Part shown: positions 17,169 to 25,197 of the stretch, piece after piece
Layout: each line of letters opens with the position of its first letter
Numbering within the stretch: the stretch's first letter is position 1
Source of the DNA: Isosphaeraceae bacterium EP7
GTDB lineage: Bacteria > Planctomycetota > Planctomycetia > Isosphaerales > Isosphaeraceae
Direction of reading: 5' to 3'
Assembly (NCBI GenBank): GCA_038400315.1
Contig: CP151667.1
Span: 5,715,174-5,779,173, forward strand
Length of the DNA stretch: 64,000 nucleotides
The notes under the pieces: generated by a model
What the model saw: the letters and a program-made list of their open reading frames with translations, nothing else
What the model was told of the DNA's origin: nothing
The model's database searches: none
Translations under genes and position numbers: made by a program

Positions 17169-20100
17169 TCAGTGGGCTGCGGCGGGCGGGGCTTTGAGGC
17201 TCAGGAGGTATTCGACGAGGTCGGCGAATTCGACGGCGGTGAGGGTGTCGGCGAGGCCGGCGGGCATGATGGAGACGTCTCCGACTCGACGCTCCTCGAT
17301 GGTGGATTTGGGGAGGGTGTGGATGCGGGCTTCGGCGTCGGAGATTTCAAGGTTGGTGTCGGTCTCGGCGCGGACGAGGCCGGAGAGGACCTGGCCGTCG
17401 GCGAGGGCGAGGACGACGGGCTGGTAGCCGGTGGCGATTCGGGCGGAGGGCTCGAGGACGGAGCGGATGATCTCGGCCTTGTCGTACTTGGCGGCGAGGC
17501 CGGTGAGGTCGGGGCCGAAGTTGGCTGTGCCTTTGCCAGCGGCGGCGTGGCACTTCAGGCAGCCGATCCCTTTGGGCTCGAAGAAGATGGCCTCGCCCTT
17601 CTTCGCGTCGCCGGGGTTGGAGAGGGCGAAGGAGCGGAGACGCTCGGCCGGGGTGGTTCCGGCTCCCGCCGAGGCGAGCAGGCGGTCGGAGGGGTCGGAG
17701 AGCTGGACGCTGAAGGCCCAGGGGCCGATCCCTTGGCGGGTCCGCATGAGGAGGCGGTTCTTGCCTCGCTTGAGGTCGACGCGGACGGAGTCGGAGCCCG
17801 GGGAATAGGGGCGGCCGGCGAAGTTGTTGTAGTTGAAGGCGGGACGCTCGTTGAGCGTGACGATCAACGAGCCGCTGGACCCAATGCGGAGGATGGCCGG
17901 GCGTTCGGAGGTTGACTCGATCTCGGCATAGGCGAAGGAGGCGAGGTCGGGCGAGCCGTTGGTGTCGTAGCCGAAGCCACCTTTATCGCCGGCTCCCGCC
18001 TTGAAGTCGTCGATGAGGACGCGGCCCGTGGCGGGGTCGCCGGCGCGGGCCTGCCAGGCGATGTCGCGGCCTTCCACGCCGCTGTGATGGTGGGCGAAGT
18101 CGATGGAGGGCTCGCCGATGAAGACCTGCGCGGTGGTGCGGGCGAAGGGGCCGATGACGCGCCAGTCGACAATGGGTCGGAACCGAAGGAGCAGGCGGTC
18201 GACGGCCTGCGAGGCGGTCGGGGGGAGCGTCCCACCCCGCGCGGCGGCCTCGATCTGGTCGAGGGACGTCTCTCGCACCGCGGCGAGTGCTCCCTCGGCG
18301 GCGAGTCTGAGGCGCGGGTCGCGATCGGCCAGGGCATCGAGGAAGAGGGGGATGGCGCGGGGGTCGGGCATGATGGAGAGGGCGAGCAGGGCCTCGGAAC
18401 GCTCGGGCCCCTTGCTCAGCTTGAGCAGGCCCGGGATGGCGTCGCGGATGCGGGCCTGGGCGGACGCCTCGATGGCGGCCCGGCGGACGAGAGGGTCGGG
18501 ATCGGCGAGCCGCTCGACGATGACCTCGGAGGTTCCCGGCGGCTTCTTGCGGACGGCGGCCAGCACGACGAGTGCCGAGGCGCGGAGCGGGACCTCGTCG
18601 CTGGTGATGAAGCTGAGGACGTCATTTCCAGGCAGAAGACCCTGTCGGCCCAGGCCGTCGAGGGCCTTGGCACGCAGGACCGCGGGTGCGGCCTCATCAA
18701 ACAGCAGGGTCATCCGGGCGTTGGACGCGGCGCGATCGGGGAGTGAGGCCAGGGCGTCGAGCGCCGAGGCCCGGACGGGCAGGGACCGGCGGGGGTCGTT
18801 GAGGAGCTTCGCCAGCACGGGGAGCGAACTCCGATCGGCCAGGGCGCCCAGCGCACCGACCAGGGCCGCGAGGTTGGCGTCGTCGGTCTCGCGGGCCAGT
18901 CGGCCTCGAAGCGGGAGGAGGCCGTCGGAGCCGGTCAGGGCGAGCCCGGCGATGGCCGAGCGACGGACGGCGGGGTCGGGGTCCTCGATGCCCAGGGCGA
19001 GCCCCTTGATGACGGCGGTCATCGCGCGGGTGTCCCAGTTGACCGTCTTGGCGGGAAACTCGCCGGCCAGCGGGTTTGTGCCGAACCAGGCGCCGGTCCA
19101 GGCCGGATAAGTCCGGTAGAGGCCGGCCAGGGTGCGGACGATCTTGTCGCGGAACGGGGCGTCCTTGGAGAGGACGAGCGCCGCGGCGAGGCCCTCGACG
19201 GCGGGCAAGGTCCAGAGCTCATCGGCGAGGAGGATGGCCTGGTCGCGGCGTTTGGGGTCGAGAAGCGCGTCCTTCAAGGGGGCCGAATCCCAGGTCTTCA
19301 GGGATCGCAAGGCACCCCGGATGGACCAGCCGGCCGTGGTGTCGGGCTCGGACAGTGCGGCGAAGAGGGCGGGGATTGCGGCCGGATCGCCGGTGCGGCC
19401 GAGGGCGATGGCGGCCTCGCCGCGAATGGCGGGGTCGGGGTCTTTCAGGAGCTTGATGAGCGAGGGGACGGCCCCGCGATCGCGGCGGTTGCCGGCACTG
19501 CGAGCGGCCTGGAGGCGGACCTCGGGTGAGGTGTCGACCAGGGCGGCGCGGGCAGCGGAGCGGGCGTCGGGGGTGCCAATCGCATCCAGGGACCAGAGGG
19601 CGTGGATGCGATCGGTCGCGGGCTTATCCGAGAAGAGGAGCTTGATCAGCGGGGCGACGGATTTCGATCCGGCAAGCTTGCCCTGGGCCTTCAGGCGTAC
19701 GGAAAGCGCCGGGTGGCCGAGGGCGGCGAGGTCATCGGCGGGGGTCGCGACGGCGGAGGGCGCGTCGGATCCGGTGTAGGTCAGCTTGTAGAGGCGGCCC
19801 GACTTGACGTCGGCGGAGAGCCAGCCGGCGTAGGCCCAGTCGACGAGGTAGAAGCCCCGGCCGTCCTCGGCGACGGCCATGGAGAAGGGTCGGAAATCGG
19901 CCAGCTCCCCCTTGGTGACGAGGGGGGTCTTCGACTTCACCGTAAAGGTGCCGCCCGTCTTCTCGATCTCGTAGCGGAAGACGGTCTGCACGCCCCAGTC
20001 GGCGAAGAAGAGGTTCCCCCGATAGGCAGCAGGGAGCCCGGCCTCGTTGTAGCAGACGCCTTGCGCCCCCGATCCGCCGAGCTGGCCGGCGACAATGGGG

Positions 20101-20882
20101 AGGTTGCGCCAGGGGGTGCTGAGGAACTCATACGGATAGCCGTAGTGGCCGCCGACGACGTGGTGGGTCAGGCTGTTGGGCCACTTCTTGCTGTCGTCGT
20201 CGTTGCCGTACGTGAAGATGTCGTTGGTCGCGGTAAGCGCCACGGAGAGCGGGTTGCGCTCGCCGGTGGAAACGACCTCCAGACCGGTGCCATCGGGCCT
20301 GACGCGGACGACGCCCCCCCCTTTGAGCTGGATGGTCGCGCCGTCGGTTCCCGTGGCCTTCGGAATCCCCTTGTCGCCAACGGCGATGTAGAGGTAGCCG
20401 TCGATGCCCAGGCGGATCCCCGAGGCGACGTGGTCGTTGATCCCGCTGAAGCCCGGGAGCCGGGGCCCGAGGCCCTTGACGAGGTCGATCCGCTGGTCGG
20501 CCTTGCCGTCGCCGTCGGTGTCCTTGAACGCAGAGAGGAACGGGGCGTGGACGACATAAAGGGTGTTGTCCAGCCATTCCAGGCCCATCACGCTCCAGAG
20601 CCCGTCGGCGAAGAGGCGGACCTTACCGCCTTTGATGGCGACGACCGAGTCGATCGGCTGTGTGGGGGGGCCGGGCATGTCCATCGGGTCTTGCCCGAGG
20701 TAGACCGTGCCGTCGGGCGCCGCGACGACGGCGGTGGGGTAGAGGATCTGCGGGGCCTGCTCGATCAATTCGATCTTCCAGCCCTCGGCGACGGCTGGCA
20801 GGGGCTGGACGTCGGCAGAGCGGGCTTGGGCGCTGAGGAAGAGGCCGAGGACGACGAGGCCGGCGGCGCGGCTTGCGAGCAT
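17169..20882 (-). CDS. PVC-type membrane-bound dehydrogenase with HEAT repeats and C-terminal cytochrome c domain
   Basis: 1237 residues. A signal peptide ([22 protein letters not shown]) is followed by a beta-propeller of the PVC dehydrogenase type (residues ~25-385; [35 protein letters not shown]). HEAT repeats fill ~400-850. A beta-rich ligand-binding-like domain comes next, and a cytochrome c domain with heme motif CLKCH near residue 1120 and a later Met-containing SIMPAGLAD. Such proteins are abundant in planctomycetes and are thought to oxidise sugars or alcohols in the periplasm and pass electrons to c-type hemes. Start set at 20882 by GGGAGGAG. Confidence 0.9.
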   Translation of the reverse strand: MLASRAAGLVVLGLFLSAQARSADVQPLPAVAEGWKIELIEQAPQILYPTAVVAAPDGTVYLGQDPMDMPGPPTQPIDSVVAIKGGKVRLFADGLWSVMGLEWLDNTLYVVHAPFLSAFKDTDGDGKADQRIDLVKGLGPRLPGFSGINDHVASGIRLGIDGYLYIAVGDKGIPKATGTDGATIQLKGGGVVRVRPDGTGLEVVSTGERNPLSVALTATNDIFTYGNDDDSKKWPNSLTHHVVGGHYGYPYEFLSTPWRNLPIVAGQLGGSGAQGVCYNEAGLPAAYRGNLFFADWGVQTVFRYEIEKTGGTFTVKSKTPLVTKGELADFRPFSMAVAEDGRGFYLVDWAYAGWLSADVKSGRLYKLTYTGSDAPSAVATPADDLAALGHPALSVRLKAQGKLAGSKSVAPLIKLLFSDKPATDRIHALWSLDAIGTPDARSAARAALVDTSPEVRLQAARSAGNRRDRGAVPSLIKLLKDPDPAIRGEAAIALGRTGDPAAIPALFAALSEPDTTAGWSIRGALRSLKTWDSAPLKDALLDPKRRDQAILLADELWTLPAVEGLAAALVLSKDAPFRDKIVRTLAGLYRTYPAWTGAWFGTNPLAGEFPAKTVNWDTRAMTAVIKGLALGIEDPDPAVRRSAIAGLALTGSDGLLPLRGRLARETDDANLAALVGALGALADRSSLPVLAKLLNDPRRSLPVRASALDALASLPDRAASNARMTLLFDEAAPAVLRAKALDGLGRQGLLPGNDVLSFITSDEVPLRASALVVLAAVRKKPPGTSEVIVERLADPDPLVRRAAIEASAQARIRDAIPGLLKLSKGPERSEALLALSIMPDPRAIPLFLDALADRDPRLRLAAEGALAAVRETSLDQIEAAARGGTLPPTASQAVDRLLLRFRPIVDWRVIGPFARTTAQVFIGEPSIDFAHHHSGVEGRDIAWQARAGDPATGRVLIDDFKAGAGDKGGFGYDTNGSPDLASFAYAEIESTSERPAILRIGSSGSLIVTLNERPAFNYNNFAGRPYSPGSDSVRVDLKRGKNRLLMRTRQGIGPWAFSVQLSDPSDRLLASAGAGTTPAERLRSFALSNPGDAKKGEAIFFEPKGIGCLKCHAAAGKGTANFGPDLTGLAAKYDKAEIIRSVLEPSARIATGYQPVVLALADGQVLSGLVRAETDTNLEISDAEARIHTLPKSTIEERRVGDVSIMPAGLADTLTAVEFADLVEYLLSLKAPPAAAH

Positions 20883-21115
20883 GGAGGCTCCTCCCTGAAT
20901 GTCGAAGTCCTGGATGCGTGCGGCCTCGTGCCGGGCGTGGGCGTTGGGCGCCGTCGGATCGGATTGGGCGGATGTCGTGTCTTGGCCTGGCGATCGGGGG
21001 GGCGTTGCGGCAAAATTGTAGCGAACCGAGGTGGGCCCCACAACGCGATGCGCGAGCCTCGACCGGGCGCGTGGCATCGAGCCGTCCCGAGCCGATCCGA
21101 TCGAGGAGCCGACCC

Positions 21116-21499
21116 TTGTCCCAGCAGAACTTGCCCGCGAGCCTGTCGAACGCCGGGCCGACCGAGATCGCGCCCGTCCAGCCCGCCGACCCGAGGCGCA
21201 ACCCCAGCTATCCCCGGAGGTTGCACACCAACGAGCGCCCGCACTGGGAAGGCGTGCTGCGAGCCTGGGACGAGCGGATCGCCGAGGCCGCGGCGAAGCT
21301 CCCCGGCGCCGCCAATCGCGAGGCGCTGGACTACCTGCACGCGCAGATGCTCGGCGGCCGCGACCAGATCGCCATGACGGCCAGACGGCTGCCGCAGGAA
21401 GTTGGCGCGGGCTATGCGGAAGACCTGCACCTGATGGAGCGGGCCATCGCCGCGCTCGAGCGCGTCTTCCAGAAGTGGGACGCTGCCTCAAAAGCCTGA
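21116..21499 (+). CDS. Conserved hypothetical protein (helical)
   Basis: 127 residues, mostly helical and Ala/Glu-rich after a Pro/Asn-rich N-terminus. No signal or membrane segment, no recognised family. The segment HWEGVLRAWDERIAEAAAKL then two further helices suggests a small helical bundle. I choose the TTG start at 21116 because GAGGAG lies 7 bases upstream; no ATG fits at the start of the plausible protein sequence. It is divergent from the PVC dehydrogenase gene. Confidence 0.55.
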   Translation: MSQQNLPASLSNAGPTEIAPVQPADPRRNPSYPRRLHTNERPHWEGVLRAWDERIAEAAAKLPGAANREALDYLHAQMLGGRDQIAMTARRLPQEVGAGYAEDLHLMERAIAALERVFQKWDAASKA

Positions 21500-21555
21500 T
21501 GGCCCGCGCCATGTATTGACGTGATGCGGCCTCCTCGAAAATAGGGAGGCCGTTC

Positions 21556-22149
21556 GTGGTAGCAGCTCCGCCGCTCTCCCGCGTCGGGCGGGCTCAGCAA
21601 TTGGACGCTCGATCGGGGCTTTCCGTGCAGTATCTCATCTCCGCGACGACGCCCGACTGGGTTCGGGAGCGCTGTCGGACCTTCTGGGATCCCGGCCGTC
21701 AGCTGATGAAGGCCATCCGCCGCCACGATCATTGGATCGTGAAGGGCAAACCGCTCCGCTGGATTGCGGTCTACTGGCTCTGGAATTATCGATTCTGGAG
21801 TTTCGTCACGGGCGCCGAGATCCCTCTGAACGGGCGGATTTCGGGGGGTCTGCTGATCCCTCACCCAAACGGCATCGTGATCCATCCGGCGGCGGTGATC
21901 GGGCCGAACTGCCTGATCTTCCAGCAGGTGACGCTGGGCGGAGGGGGCCGTAGGACGGGCTTCCCGACGCTGGGAGGGCATGTCGACGTCGGCGCAGGGG
22001 CGAAGATCCTGGGCGGTGTGACGATCGGCGATCATGCCCGGATCGGCGCCAATGCCGTCGTCCTGATCGACGTCCCCGAGGGGGCGACCGCAGCCGGAAT
22101 ACCCGCCAAAATTGTCAAGTTCGCCGACGCCGCAGACCCGCCGCGCTGA
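21556..22149 (+). CDS. Serine-acetyltransferase-like hexapeptide-repeat acyltransferase
   Basis: 197 residues. The C-terminal half is a left-handed beta helix: IPHPNGIVIHPAAVIGPNC, then QQVTLGGG and GAKILGGVTIGDHARIGANAVVLIDVPEG. The order IPHP..IVIH....IG.N....QVTLG and the terminal AAGIPAKIV match the CysE/serine acetyltransferase subgroup, though the N-terminal CysE helical domain is short. It may make O-acetylserine or acetylate a sugar. The start is a GTG preceded by GGGAGG at 6 bases. A hairpin follows the stop. Confidence 0.8.
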   Translation: MVAAPPLSRVGRAQQLDARSGLSVQYLISATTPDWVRERCRTFWDPGRQLMKAIRRHDHWIVKGKPLRWIAVYWLWNYRFWSFVTGAEIPLNGRISGGLLIPHPNGIVIHPAAVIGPNCLIFQQVTLGGGGRRTGFPTLGGHVDVGAGAKILGGVTIGDHARIGANAVVLIDVPEGATAAGIPAKIVKFADAADPPR

Positions 22150-22159
22150 CGACGCGACC

Positions 22160-22181
22160 TGGTCCGATAGAATTCGGACCA
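22160..22181 (+). terminator. Hairpin after the acyltransferase gene
   Basis: Perfect 8-bp stem (22160-22167 with 22174-22181) and 6-nt loop, 10 bases after the stop codon. No U-tract. Confidence 0.55.
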
Positions 22182-22520
22182 CGACATGATTAGGCCTGAG
22201 TTTGAGCCATCGCGTCCGGATGGGTGCGTTGACGGGGTCGCGCGCCTTGCAAGAGGCCCCGCCACTCCTTCAAGACCCGACCCGAGTTTTCCGGGGTTTA
22301 TGGTGATCTTTCGGGACGCCCGTGTGCACCGAGGCCGGCGTATGGTCCACTAGAGTGAGTGATTGCGTGACGGCGATCACGGGGGGAGCAGAGCCGCCTA
22401 AAAACTAAAGGCGATCCGGGCGATGTTTTTTTTGGACATAACGTCCGAAGACAAGAATTCGACCGTAGAAAGTTCGTCAGGCCGCCTCAACCTCCTAAAG
22501 TCCCCTTTGGTCACTCATCC
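22182..22520. other. Leader region upstream of the PEP-CTERM gene
   Basis: 339 bases without a gene. It includes a small hairpin with a 5-bp CGCCT/AGGCG stem around 22391-22409, then a T8 run near 22423. That pairing followed by a U-tract would fit a terminator or attenuator just upstream of the gene at 22521. I see no known riboswitch. Confidence 0.4.
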
Positions 22521-23060
22521 ATGGCCCACCATCAGCCGCAGCAACAAGCCGCCCGCCTGAGCTTCACCGTCCGGGAGGTCCACCTCCGGCGGGGCGACCG
22601 GGAACTCATCGCCTTCGACCACAAGTCGCTGGTCGGACAGCTCGTGCAGGCCAAGTCGTTCGCGTCGTCGAACGGCGGCGACCTGCCGCACACGGCGCTG
22701 CTGGACGCGGCCGCCCGCGTGTACAAGGCAGATCCGCAGCTCTTCACGGCCCTGCACCAGTGTCGGGCCCTGATCCGCCTCCTCCGAGGCGACCTGGCCC
22801 ACGACTCCGAGACGCTCGAAGTCCCGATCGCCCAGGTCCCGCCGACCGTCGCCCCGCAACTCTCAGGCCTGACGGACAAGCCCCCGACCCGCCCCATCAC
22901 GATCCAGGGGCAGCCCGACGAACCCGTGAACCCGATCTCGACCCAGGCCGTGCCGGAGCCCGCGGCGTTGGTCATGCTCACCCTGGGACTGGCGATGGCC
23001 TTTCTGTTCGTCAAGGGCGCGAGGAAGCGCCCCGTTCAGCCGCAGTCGGCCCTCTCCTGA
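22521..23060 (+). CDS. PEP-CTERM sorting-signal protein
   Basis: 179 residues. The C-terminus has the complete tripartite PEP-CTERM signal: VPEP at residues 144-147, a hydrophobic segment (AALVMLTLGLAMAFLFV), then a basic tail (KGARKRP). Proteins with this signal are normally cut and anchored by exosortase after Sec export. Odd here: residues 1-40 are polar and charged (MAHHQPQQQAARLSFTVREV), with no signal peptide, and no exosortase gene is in the window. The central part is Asp/Leu-rich and not recognised. Either the annotated start is wrong or export is unconventional. Confidence 0.7.
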   Translation: MAHHQPQQQAARLSFTVREVHLRRGDRELIAFDHKSLVGQLVQAKSFASSNGGDLPHTALLDAAARVYKADPQLFTALHQCRALIRLLRGDLAHDSETLEVPIAQVPPTVAPQLSGLTDKPPTRPITIQGQPDEPVNPISTQAVPEPAALVMLTLGLAMAFLFVKGARKRPVQPQSALS

Positions 23061-23199
23061 CGTTCCGACACAGCCCGGCCTCGCCGATTGATCTCTGAAT
23101 CTCGCACGACCGCGACTTGGATTCTTGCAAGACGAATGAACCTGGCGTAGCTCGGTGATAATCCGCACCTTCGATCGATGAACTCGCGATGTCGGGGGT

Positions 23200-23290
23200 G
23201 CGGATCTGCCGAGTTGGATACGATCCGCCTTTGTCCTTTCCCCGTGGCTCCTTTGTGAGCGTAAGCGCTACGTATTCTTTGTAGGTATAC
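23200..23290 (+). repeat. Copy 1 of a ~90-bp structured intergenic element
   Basis: Related to 24566-24655 at roughly three identities in four over the full length. Shared parts are an outer pair GCGG...CCGC (23200-23203 with 23225-23228), the string CCGCCTTTGTCCTTTCCCCG, and a small hairpin AGCG-loop-CGCT followed by ACGTA. It lies 55 bases upstream of a small membrane-protein gene. It could be a regulatory RNA or leader, or a non-autonomous repeat. Confidence 0.6.
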
Positions 23291-23344
23291 TCTCTAAGCT
23301 ATTGTTGATGTAAAAATTTCTTGACACGGGGATCAGGTTTAGTC

Positions 23345-23773
23345 ATGCGATCTTCCGTGCGTCGATCTCTCTGGCAGAGTGTGATCCTAGGTAGCATGCT
23401 CCTGCTCTGGATCGGCCTCTCCTGGCTATTCGTCGTTTCTCGAGGCGACCCCGAGACCTTCCTCCGAACGACCTTCGCGGGAGACAGCCGGCCCGACGCC
23501 TTCAAAGCCCTGAACAAGGCCTCGGTATCCTTCTGGGTGGCCCACTCGTGCTTGTCCCTGGTCGCTCTGTCGGCAGCATGGTTCCGACGCCCCGATGTCC
23601 TTGTGGTCCTGCTGATCGGCCCGGCCATGGCCCTGGGGCTCGGCGTGCTGAGTCAACAGTGGAGTGACCCCAACTGGGTCGTTTTCGTCGGCGTATGCCT
23701 GATGTGTTGGCTCGCGAGCACGTTGGTCGGCCTCGCGTACTGGGGTGTAAGGCCCCCAGGGAAGCCGGCTTGA
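23345..23773 (+). CDS. Small membrane protein, hypothetical
   Basis: 142 residues with three likely membrane segments: about residues 13-32 (VILGSMLLLWIGLSWLFVVS), 64-105 (two hydrophobic stretches around LVALSAAWF and VVLLIGPAMALGLGVL), and 112-132 (VVFVGVCLMCWLASTLVGLAY). The first is followed by a polar loop with RGDPETFLRTTF. No family recognised. ATG at 23345 chosen because the membrane segment then sits near the N-terminus. The REP hairpin starts 20 bases after its stop. Confidence 0.6.
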   Translation: MRSSVRRSLWQSVILGSMLLLWIGLSWLFVVSRGDPETFLRTTFAGDSRPDAFKALNKASVSFWVAHSCLSLVALSAAWFRRPDVLVVLLIGPAMALGLGVLSQQWSDPNWVVFVGVCLMCWLASTLVGLAYWGVRPPGKPA

Positions 23774-23792
23774 ACTCGCGCTGCAGTAGAAG

Positions 23793-23814
23793 TAGGGTCC
23801 GCTGTGCGGACCGT
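23793..23814. repeat. REP palindrome left of the RAYT gene
   Basis: Stem GGTCCGC (23796-23802), loop TGT, stem GCGGACC (23806-23812). The whole 22-base unit is the exact reverse complement of 24424-24445 on the other side of the transposase gene. Confidence 0.9.
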
Positions 23815-23853
23815 ATGTCTCGTGTGGGCTGTCTCGAAAGGTTCACGGGTGCG

Positions 23854-24417
23854 ATGCCGAACTACCGCCGGGCTTACGTACCGGGAGGGATGTTCTTCTT
23901 CACTCTGATCACCGAGCGACGCGCGCCGTTCCTCGCGGAACTTGCGGCGCGAGACCATTTGCGGCGCGCGTTTCTCAACTGCCGATCCCGGTGGCCGTTC
24001 CGCGTCGAGGCCATCGTACTGCTGCCTGACCACCTTCACACGGTCTGGTCCCTGCCGCGGGGTGATACCGCGTACTCCGTGCGCTGGGCGTGGATCAAGA
24101 AGGAGTTCACGAAGGCTTGGGTGGCTGGCGGTGGGGCCGAGGAGGTGGTTAGCGAATCGCGGCGCAAGAACCGGCGACGGGGGGTGTGGCAACGGCGCTT
24201 CTGGGAGCATTCCATCGGGGACGAAGGCGACCTGGAACGCCACTACAACTATGTCCACGATAACCCCGTGAAACACGGACTCGTCTCCGCCCCGAAAGAC
24301 TGGCCCTATAGCTCCTTTCACCGATTCGTGAGACTCGGCGCCTACCCGGCCGACTGGGGACGCACCGAGGAGCCCCTGTCCTTCGGTAGCCGACCGATCG
24401 AGGGCACCGGCGAGTGA
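23854..24417 (+). CDS. REP-associated tyrosine transposase (RAYT)
   Basis: 187 residues of the Y1/HUH family. The HUH pair is HLH in LLPDHLHTVWSLP, and the catalytic Tyr is in the conserved RHYNYVHDNPVKHGLV block. The N-terminus YRRAYVPGGMFFFTLITERR is typical of the group. RAYTs are single-copy, domesticated relatives of IS200/IS605 transposases that recognise and cut REP hairpins. Here the gene is framed by two REP palindromes in inverted orientation, as expected of a functional unit. ATG at 23854 removes a basic, non-homologous extension. Confidence 0.93.
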   Translation: MPNYRRAYVPGGMFFFTLITERRAPFLAELAARDHLRRAFLNCRSRWPFRVEAIVLLPDHLHTVWSLPRGDTAYSVRWAWIKKEFTKAWVAGGGAEEVVSESRRKNRRRGVWQRRFWEHSIGDEGDLERHYNYVHDNPVKHGLVSAPKDWPYSSFHRFVRLGAYPADWGRTEEPLSFGSRPIEGTGE

Positions 24418-24423
24418 AACCTG

Positions 24424-24445
24424 ACGGTCCGCACAGCGGACCCTA
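24424..24445. repeat. REP palindrome right of the RAYT gene
   Basis: Stem GGTCCGC (24426-24432), loop ACA, stem GCGGACC (24436-24442). Exact inverted copy of 23793-23814, starting 6 bases after the RAYT stop codon. Confidence 0.9.
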
Positions 24446-24565
24446 CCTTACTGATGTGTTAGTTGCCGGGGGACGCAGGGTCATGCCAGACTGGCAACAA
24501 GACGACGTCACGCCCCATCATCCCCAGAATCGATCGGCGTCCCCATCCAAGTTGCGGCGAAGCAA

Positions 24566-24655
24566 GCGGTCTACCGAGTCGGACACGCTCCGCCTTTGTC
24601 CTTTCCCCGAGGACCCTATGTGAGCGGAAGTGCTACGTACCCTTTGTCGGGATAA
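24566..24655 (+). repeat. Copy 2 of the ~90-bp structured intergenic element
   Basis: Counterpart of 23200-23290. The inner hairpin reads AGCG-GAAG-TGCT, where copy 1 has AGCG-TAAG-CGCT: the C-to-T change keeps a G-U pair. Copy 2 lies 174 bases upstream of another small membrane-protein gene. The stretch 24446-24829 contains nothing else I can name. Confidence 0.6.
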
Positions 24656-24829
24656 CTTGGGATTCTTTTCCCGTTTCACACCGCTTCGATCATGGGCCAC
24701 TTCCAGCCAAGTCGATGGGTCTTGAGGATGGGAGTTTGACGCTTCATTTGGAGAGTGAGGGAAACCTTGCCTCGTCCTCCGTAGAGTAACTCATCATGCG
24801 GTGAAGGCCGCCCTCGGAGAGTCGCAATC

Positions 24830-25051
24830 GTGAGATTCATCAGCTTCCATTTCTCGATGCCAATCAAGCTCGCCGTGGTATTCGTTAGCGTTTTTATCGC
24901 ATTGGCCGTGAAAACGTGGGGAGGGTTCTTCTTCGTTCATGGCCTCGTGATCGCGGGCATCTTTCTGGTCTTGGGCTATTTGCTGCTGTTGTGCATCATG
25001 CGTCAGTATCGTGAGCAGCAAGAAGGCACTGGAGGGCCTCCCCACTCCTGA
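24830..25051 (+). CDS. Small two-helix membrane protein, hypothetical
   Basis: 73 residues. Two hydrophobic segments (LAVVFVSVFIALAV and LVIAGIFLVLGYLLLLCIM) are separated by KTWGGFFFVHG. The tail RQYREQQEGTGG is polar. The frame opens with GTG, preceded by a CGGAGAG site; an internal ATG at 24857 is the alternative start. Small size and no recognised family keep confidence modest. Confidence 0.5.
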   Translation: MRFISFHFSMPIKLAVVFVSVFIALAVKTWGGFFFVHGLVIAGIFLVLGYLLLLCIMRQYREQQEGTGGPPHS

Positions 25052-25197
25052 CATCTCTCGGCACCTGCCGCCTTGGCGATGTTATCCCTATCCCTCGACG
25101 ATCGCCCCACCGTTGATCGATCCGAGGGGCGACGACACACAGGGACGAGTGGAGTGCGGGAGGAGCCCGGTCAGGCGGCGGCGAGGTCGTGGCTCGA

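Noticed and set aside
19602-21377. 591-codon open frame on the plus strand
   Set aside because: Exactly antisense to the HEAT/propeller gene, Gly/Val/Asp-rich without motifs; a GC-driven shadow.
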